The notes under the pieces: model-generated | The model's input: the letters and a program-made list of their open reading frames with translations, nothing else | Told to the model about the DNA's origin: nothing | Databases searched by the model: none | In this document: positions 56,635 to 64,000 of the stretch, piece by piece | Numbering within the stretch: position 1 is the stretch's first letter | Layout of the letters: each line of letters opens with the position of its first letter | Position numbers and translations under genes: made by a program | Source of the DNA: Adineta ricciae | Taxonomy: Eukaryota > Rotifera > Eurotatoria > Adinetida > Adinetidae | Direction: 5' to 3' | DNA: 64,000 nt | Assembly: GCA_905250025.1 (NCBI GenBank) | Contig: CAJNOJ010000053.1 | Coordinates: forward strand, 310,001 to 374,000

Positions 56635-59600
56635 TTAATTGAATCGTAGATCATTGTAATAGTTCAGTAGGCTAACAATACTTGTTTGATCACTTGTCGT
56701 CGTGCGAACAACACGCTGGCGATCAGCTCGTTCGAAATTCGAGCGAACAAGTTCGTAATACTCGCCATCGGCTAAGACCAACGAAATCAGTTTTGTACAA
56801 CGAATTCTAAAGAGAAAATAATATGAGAATCTCATCAATGGATAAGCGTTTGATTTACCGAATATGATCAATAAATTTCGAACTATTTTCATTCCATCGT
56901 AATGTTTCCTGATCCCATTGAATTTCTAACCGTTCAAGTTTTTGACATTCTTGTGCACACGCTTCCAAGATTTGATCGATATGAATACGTGTATTGATCT
57001 TTTTAAACCAGCCATGCGATGTGCCAATCACTAAGATCCTTTAAGGGAACAAAAATCACAGTACGTCTGATTGAATTAAACTTCAAAACTACGCTCTTCT
57101 TGTTTTGACACTCAAGAAGGTTTACATGATGATTAAGAGAAATTTAAATTAAAAAGCAGAATTTTTCGACCTCAATCCACACAATCAGAATCTAATCGAA
57201 CTTTGTTTTCTTACGTAGTCAATAAATCATGTTTAATTACGTTATATTGTTAGATAAGATAATGGCAAAGATGAGAAAGCCGTATTTGACCTTCCCTATG
57301 ATGATTTGCTTTCATTATTTACTATTTTCGATATGTGTCAATATAAAATCATTCGACCAATCGAGCGCTGGGTGATTGTTTATGTAGCCATTTTCGAATT
57401 ATTCCCTACCTAATATTTTTCAAATTTTTGATTGCATTGATCCAGAATTGTTCGGTTATCTTGGAATTTCCAGCATAAGATAAACCACGCAACTGACGAC
57501 CATGAAGTGCGAGTAAACTGAGTAGAGATTCGTAATTAAGATTAACCGTATTGCTTATATCGATCGCACGTAAATTAAATAATTTGCCTTGATCGATCAA
57601 AAGACCCAGAACCTTGAGGAAAAGAGAGTGAAATATAATAAGAAAACAAAACAATTCGATTGTATCTCCCTACTTGATCCGTAAAACCATCACAACTTGG
57701 TACGGCAAGGTAACTCAGGTTCGGCATACGTGAAAAAAGATTCAAAAGGCAACTTTCAGATAAATCCGTAGATGATATGTCCAACTCATTTATAATCGAT
57801 GATTCCCAGTCAGCTGTTAACATAGCACTGTCTTCAATACCTAAAATTCAACGAAAACAAACGTGTCCAGACGGCTCGAAATATTTCAGAAAACATTTAC
57901 CAGTATTCTGAAGTAGCAGAGATTGTAATTTCTTACAACGTAACAGCAAATTTTTAAAACTCGTGCCTTTCACACGCGTGCAAAAGTTTAGTGCCAGACA
58001 TCCAAGATGAATACAGCCTGCTGCGATAATTTCTATATGATTATCATCAACGAAGAATACACCATACAAGTTAATAACCTATGACAGAAGAAAAAAACGA
58101 TAGAGATCATTTGGATCAAGGCAAACTTACTCGAAGGTTCGGTGTTTGAGCTTTGATTTTACTGATATTAATAGTTTCATAGATTTCTTCTTCCGCTTCG
58201 TTCGATTTCTCGATTGTACCTACGAATCAATGAGAGTAAAAGCAGTTCTTGCCGATGGAAAAATCTTTTCTTTCTATACCAATGACTTGCAAGATTTCCA
58301 AGGATGATAGAAACGAATAGATACGTCTCATGAAACCTTCGAGAAAAATCACCTCGGATAAACAAATGCAGAGCATCTTTAAATTGCATGGAAATGCATT
58401 CAAATCATTAAAATCGTGTAATTGCATCGCTGTTGAGAAATCCAAGGTTAAATATTTCAAATTCAAACACTTATTTGCTAATTCGTGCAAAATATCTGCC
58501 GTGATCAATTCCATAGGCAATTCGATAAACTGTAATGATGACGAAAAACGATGGCCGATGAGGCTAAGAAATACATCCGGATTTTTCACATGTAAACCGT
58601 GATATTCGGGTCGGAGAAACACCGTTTTCCATAATTTCGAATTTTGACTCAATGCACGCCATAAACGACACACACGGGCACAGCGTAAAAGCTCGATGTG
58701 AGGTAAATAAGAGAAAATTGCCAATAAGACTTTCTCCGGTAGAGCATTGAAATCACGCTAAATGAAAGAAGAAGACAAAATTGATTTTCAATGTTTAGTT
58801 CGTCGCTGAAAAATCGTCTTTTGTATCACTTTGCTCGATCGTTTCAATATTGATGGTTGAGGATCCATAAGTATGAATATCCGTCACTCACTTGTTTTCC
58901 ACGGATATATTGGCGTATGAAACGAGGAGAAAAGAGAGAAAAAAAGAAAGAAACTGACGGTTAATAGTGTTTGTTAAGATCCATAACTCATCGAAGCACG
59001 GTTGGTGGTTGTTATTGTCTATTTTTCTTGGATAATTAACAAATATAGATGGGGAAAGAACGACATGGGCTTATGTATATATATAGAGAGAGACATAGAA
59101 GACGAAAAGAAATTATCGAAGAAACAATTACCTGCATGTCACGTACTTGTACAAGACTCGTACGTTTCTTTGAGAGCTGAAATGAGCTACTATCCATTGT
59201 TCGAATGAAACTACAACGACTAGCGGAACCACCGTATGTTCTCCTCGATATTTTCAGATCGGTCTTATTTTCTTTTAACCAAAAGCAGATGGTATTTGCC
59301 GATATCTATTTTGGTGTTATTATTCAACATGTGTTCTTGTATTCTATTTGGTTTTATACACACATATTGTCTGATCAAATACAACGCTTTGGTATTTTCT
59401 ATATGTGACTGTTTTATACCATGTATTCCTATAGTTACAGTTATGGATAAAGAAGGTCATCTTTCCTGTGCTCGAGTAATTTGAGTGTTCTGGATCTTCT
59501 GTGGAGATAGGCATAATCACTTATTGGCATTTCTCTCTTCTAGCTCTATGACAAAAGGACGGGTAGCTTTTATCCGACAAAAGAAGAAAATACATCGATG

Positions 59601-59966
59601 GTACAATGAGAAACTCGTTCTGGTCGTCGGCCAGAAGAAAAAAAAAGGGCAAATGTTTATCCTCAAGAGATACAACGATTATCTCTGACATCCCATCATT
59701 TTCTGGTAAAGGACATCATTGATGCTCGATATGATATTCTCGTTTGACAGTCTCTCATCTTGGAAGTTGAACATATCTCATTAAAGTCTGATTAAAATGA
59801 GAAGATTTTCTTGTACCTTGACTCGACGTCGTGAGCGTTGCATTCGATTTTCATGACTTAGTGCTTCGTCGTTATCGGCGTCTGCAGCTATATGATCTAA
59901 CGCTTCATGAGCTACGATGGAGAACACACCCGATGGATTCGACATTGTAAGTCGTCGAGATTCCAT
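56635..59966 (-). CDS. F-box and leucine-rich repeat protein
   Basis: Substrate-recognition subunit of an SCF-type ubiquitin ligase. Exons 59966-59817, 58757-58280, 58219-58131, 58078-57901, 57840-57674, 57612-57410, 57038-56859, 56806-56635; about 538 residues with all phases consistent. The first exon is a basic/acidic N terminus (SRRLTMSNPSG...RMQRSRRRVK). The F-box opens exon 2: FNALPEKVLLAIFSYLPHIELLRCARVCRLWRALSQ. Leucine-rich repeats follow, including CLNLKYLTLDFS, CIHLGCLALNFCTRVKG, CKKLQSLLLQNTG, NELDISSTDLSESCL, MPNLSYLAVPSCDGFTD and NLRAIDISNTVNLNYESL. Intron 1 is about 1.06 kb with no recognised content. FBXL architecture is clear; the orthologue is not. Confidence 0.88.
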
Positions 59967-61329
59967 GATAAATTCTTTTCTTGTTTTTTTTTCACAGAAA
60001 AATCAGTGCAAATTCATCATTGGTCCATATCTTGATAAGAATAATTTGTAGATTTGTACAGTGGTGGAAGAGCATCGAGACGGAAATAATAAGAAAAAAA
60101 TGACAGACTCTACAGCGAAATATGAGAGAGAGAGAAAAAAAGAAAATCGCAAATGAAGAAGATTCTCTTCTACAGTTTGACGCAATTTCTTTCTTGTTCA
60201 TGATAAGATCAACAACAGGCTTACATATACTATCACAAGAAGAAATAATCTTCCATCGACTGATAGGGCGTGTATACATTATATCACATCAGATGTTTGT
60301 TGACAGTATATTGTCTGTGACATCTCGTCGCCTAAGTATCGCATTAACATATCCAAAGATACTCAGAAAGTACTGTGTGAAAAGTAATATTAATTATTGA
60401 TATGAGTCAAACTATTGTCAGAAGGACGTGAATGTATATGAATTGAATTTCAATGAAACATTTTGTATTGTTGATCATCCTTGACATAAAGAAAATGAAT
60501 AATTGTATTCTCTTACACAATAAACTCATCACTTCTTTTGCATATCAAATTGACTTAGCCTCAAGTCTCCAAAGACTTTGAATATTCAAACAAAATGAAC
60601 CAACATTCGTTTACGTATTGTTCGAATGATTCCTAATGAGAAAAGAATTCATATCTCATCGTATAGTGACATCTTCTCAAGATATCTTCCGTTATCTCAG
60701 TGTATATACACTCATCACAACTAAAGTTGCTCGAATACTTCAAGACGAGACATTTGTAGATTTCCACTGCTGATTAATTCTCTTCTTCTCGATTACAGAT
60801 TGCATGTTATTAAATATCTCACACGTTTATTGTCCCTAAAGCATTATATTATACAAAACAAGAAATAGAAAAAGAAAAGAACCGAAGGAAATCATTCACA
60901 TGTAATATATAATAGGCGATTCTGTTTACAAGGTTGTCATGAGTCGAGAAGAGAATGGGAGTCCTTAGCAAAATGTTTGTTTTAGCATTTTTTTTTATTA
61001 GAATTCGCAGAGAATCGAATCGTTCCAGCAAATCAATCCAACGTTTCGTTGATTTTCATGTAGATACTAATGCCAACTAAATCGATCAAAAAATCTTCTC
61101 CGTTCAATTGAATTAGCAATCAATGATGACAAACTTGTCAAGCAAACCGAAATCGAACATTTCCATTGAAGAATCTCTTCGTTTCTTTGATTGAAGATGT
61201 CTATCGATGGCGTTCATTTCTTCTATCGATTATCCATCACGTAGAAAACGATTTTCTCCTTTTCTTCTTCTTCTTCTTCTTTTGTCCCGAAGCTCTCTCT
61301 TTCTTGCTTCTTATCTGCACTAGATTGTC
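59967..61329. other. 1.4 kb between divergent F-box and MGAT2 genes
   Basis: AT-rich, no domain-bearing ORF. Small open frames at 59992-60400 lie on both strands over purine/pyrimidine runs and look spurious. Presumed promoter sequence for both genes. Confidence 0.45.
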
Positions 61330-63606
61330 ATGCTGCCTTTAACAAACATGTCTCGACTCTTTCGCTACCGTTATATTCTTTTTCGTTACGTCATCATGGC
61401 CATATTTGTTATCACTCTATTGAAATTAATAGTCCTGTTGTTCAATGACTTAGAACGATACTCTACTGAGCAAACGATCACTTCATTACCTTTCGATAAA
61501 CAAATTCAATCCGCACATTCCTCTTCGAACGCGTCGAACCGAACCAGTCCATTTTCGCTTGACTATTATCGTCAATATGTAAAACAGAAAAATCGAGAAC
61601 AATACATGTATAACAAAAACCTTTTCTCGGTCAATACAACACGATATATTCTTCTTGTTCAAGTTCATACGCGTGTGGTTTACTTGAGAAAGTTTATCGA
61701 AATGTTGCAAGAAGTCGAAACAATCAATGAAACTTTAGTGATATTTAGTCATGATTTCATCGATTTCGATATCAATGCACTTGTGACAAGCATTACTTTC
61801 GTTCCGGTAAAGTCTGAAATACGAATCGAGGTTTCTCTCATTGTCATGTCTGTCATCTATGCGATTCGATCCGAAGTCTTGAATCTCATCAACTGACAAG
61901 TAGTTGTCTGACATATATGTGCAAATTTGATTAGAAAGAGATCCATTAGTTGTGATTTATATGATACGAAAGAGTCTTTGTAGACAGACTGATAATAGTA
62001 TTAGAAGATAATTTCGATGAAAAACGACATTAGAGATTGACTAAACATGACCAAAGAATTGTTTTCTCGTAGTAGTTTCGATCAAATGTGTGATCATATA
62101 AGGAATTCACGTGAATTACTATTCGGTTTGTTTCACTTCGATGTAAGACTAGTTGCAACTCTCGAGAGATCATTATGATTCTTGTTGAGTGTGTAGAAAG
62201 TGCTCGGTAGTGATGAACAACAGATTATGTTTTATTTAGGTTATTCAAATCTTCTATCCATTCTCTCAACAGCTCTATCCTAATGAATTTCCTGGCCTAG
62301 ATCCAAAGGACTGTCCACGTGACATTTCAAAACATAAGTGAGTAGACTTGACTTATCGTTGTCTTATGTTATCGATAAATACTTTCAGCCGCTCACGAAA
62401 GACTATTGCCGGGTGAGATATGATGAATGAGGAATGGAATGTTCTAAGACTTGAGCTTGTCTGGATTTGCACTTCTATATCTTATCCTTTGGTTTTTCTA
62501 CTGATAATATTGATAATTACATTTTGAACGTAAACACGAAATTTAATTTGTTTTCTTTCAATATTTCAGAGCTTTAGCAGTTCGATGTAACAATGCACCA
62601 CATCCAGATAGATATGGACATTATCGGGAAGTGTCTATTGTGCAAATAAAACATCATTGGTGGTGGAAGGTAAGCCAGAAGATGTGTTTTGTGATTTTTC
62701 ATTTGTGCTGAATTACACGTAATGGCAGTTTTCGTTGTGGAGAAAAGAAATAAGCCATAAGCCTGGAAATTTGTTTGTCTTTCTAGCTTAATTATGTACA
62801 TAATTCCATTGACATCCTACAAAATCGTTCTGATTATTTATTGTTACTTCTTGAAGAAGATTTCTATTTATCACCCGATGCACTCGTCTTTCTCAGGAAA
62901 ATGGAAAATGAAAAAGAGCGGTAAGTGACACACTGGAGATCACGCAATTCCCTATACTTTTCTTTAGACTATGTCCAACGTGTTCCTTCTACACATTAGG
63001 AAATCTTGAAAAGTCAGGCAAACAGTTCGGACGGCTCGGTTCGAAAGTAAGTCGCATCGCGTTTGTATCTTTACATACAAACTTCTCTCAAGGTATCGGT
63101 GGCGTATTGGCATGCAAGATTTAATCTTGGTATGACAATATCTCATCAAGTGTGGACATTACTTGTTAAATACGCGGAGGAATTCTGTACAATTGATGAA
63201 TATAACTGGGATTGGTCACTCGTTTATCTGGCGCAGAAGCATTTCCATTTCCCACGTGTCATGTGGTCCAGTGCAACGCGTGTCGTTCATCTCGGATCGT
63301 GGTATTTTAATAAATTTCATTCAAACGAATCGATCATTTCTTTATGTTTTTAGCGGTACTCATCATAAAAAGTTCTGTTCCAATGTCTCAGATATTGCTC
63401 GATGGAAAGATACAGAAACATTCTATCGAACTAATCGGAAGTATTTATTTCCTACAACGACACTTTCTCTCCATACAAAACACGAAAATAAGCGTCTACT
63501 TAAACAACTGAATGGTGGCTGGTCAGATTTACGAGATCGACAGTTATGTCTTTCGTTTGCCTTCAAAGATGCTAAGAATTTATCGTCGATTGACGTAGAA
63601 CCTTAA
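61330..63606 (+). CDS. MGAT2: Alpha-1,6-mannosyl-glycoprotein 2-beta-N-acetylglucosaminyltransferase (GnT-II)
   Basis: Golgi enzyme that adds GlcNAc to the alpha-1,6 mannose arm, the step committing N-glycans to complex type. Exons 61330-61806, 62240-62337, 62570-62669, 62787-62920, 62968-63046, 63093-63298, 63354-63606; about 448 residues, close to the human length. It is a type II membrane protein: short basic cytosolic tail, then helix YVIMAIFVITLLKLIVLLF. Catalytic-domain landmarks are LLVQVHTRVVYLRKFIEML, LVIFSHDF, FYPFSQQLYPNEFPGLDPKDCPRD, GHYREVSIVQIKHHWWWK, the metal-binding LLLLEEDFYLSPD (EED in place of DxD), NWDWSLVYL, GTHHKKFC and NGGWSDLRDRQLC. Conserved cysteines are kept. Intron 1 is about 430 bp, the rest short. 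The start at 61330 precedes a second Met six residues on. Confidence 0.94.
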
Positions 63607-64000
63607 TCGGATTCTTTCCGGACAAAAGCCAAAATGGTGAATCTCAATAGTTAAATAAATTCTTGTTTTCTTTTCTAATACGATTCTTATTCTTTCGTTA
63701 AGACAAACAATATTCAATAGATATACTAGCATTGTTGTTTTCGCTAAAACTCGTCTATTGTTATGACAAACCTCATGAGCCAAATAAATGTTTTATTGTA
63801 TCGCCAATCGCAGAAAAATAAGATGTCGAGGCACAAGTAGTTCTCTCGGCTAAAAAAATGTTTGTGAAGGATTTCTAATGTTGTAAGTACAGGAACTTCA
63901 ATAGTTGATTGGGAAGTGCGTTAATAGAATCATTCTACGTCCTAACGAATAGGAAATAATCATTTTTGTTTCATTTCAGTTAATATTGATTTGTAAACAA
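63607..64000. other. Sequence downstream of MGAT2
   Basis: 3' UTR and flank with AATAAA-like sequences (about 63653 and 63783). No further gene was recognised before the window ends. Confidence 0.5.

Noticed and set aside
57406..57823. Separate small LRR genes
   Set aside because: These are individual exons of one F-box/LRR gene; all phases join cleanly from 59966 to 56635.
1..64000. CRISPR arrays, bacterial operons, ribosome binding sites, rRNA and tRNA genes
   Set aside because: The sequence is eukaryotic with spliceosomal introns; no repeat-spacer array, rRNA block or tRNA A/B-box pair was recognised by eye.

Overview
This is a eukaryotic, almost certainly animal, nuclear window: AT-rich, gene-dense, with genes split by many tiny GT-AG introns (mostly 48-70 bp) and on both strands. 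The gene set (netrin, CELF, CLN5, SPPL2, MGAT2, STK19, SLC35E1, GPR158-type ectodomain) is metazoan. The very short introns, compact spacing, a bacterial-style isoprenoid synthase fusion and a 2.5 kb near-identical duplicated block joined at a single 'n' all fit a bdelloid rotifer draft assembly, but that identification is inference. Splice joins were read by eye and checked for reading phase and conserved motifs; exon ends may be off by a base or two.

Layout. 1-2082 (+): 3' part of an SLC15A4-like peptide/histidine transporter, convergent with 2188-3875 (-), a disordered protein with NPYW motifs. 4230-5507 (-): CLN5. 6606-11027 (-): a netrin with an extra laminin-EGF exon; its first two exons recur at 11316-13584 in a tandem block split by 'n' at 11298. 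14844-15239 (-): small membrane protein. 15485-16059 (-): COX6B with a long N-terminal extension; 16620-17255 (-): GNAT acetyltransferase. 17571-20719 (-): secreted or anchored GPR158-like ectodomain, divergent from 21348-23531 (+), an SPPL2 intramembrane protease. About 3.2 kb without a recognisable gene follows.

26697-30285 (-): a roughly 1,077-residue protein with two class I isoprenoid synthase units, the C-terminal one bacterial IspA-like. 31032-31860 (+): four-pass membrane protein, converging tail to tail on mitochondrial thioredoxin (31948-32850, -). 33081-35560 (-): RRM plus Tudor protein. 36093-37121 (+): single-pass membrane protein. 37589-38818 (-): Rab-like GTPase. A 4 kb gene-free stretch precedes CELF (43024-49325, +), which appears to have two internal alternative first exons. 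Then SLC35E1 (49870-51615, -), STK19 (52352-53128, +), an EF-hand/Gly-Ala-Ser/polyproline structural protein (53761-55605, -), an F-box/LRR protein (56635-59966, -) and MGAT2 (61330-63606, +).

There is no operon-like functional grouping. Several genes concern the secretory and lysosomal system (CLN5, SPPL2, MGAT2, SLC35E1, SLC15), others RNA handling (CELF, Tudor protein) or mitochondria (COX6B, thioredoxin). The most unusual loci are the bifunctional isoprenoid synthase, the duplicated GPR158-like ectodomain without its seven-helix receptor, the netrin with paired LE2 exons, and the EF-hand-capped repetitive protein.
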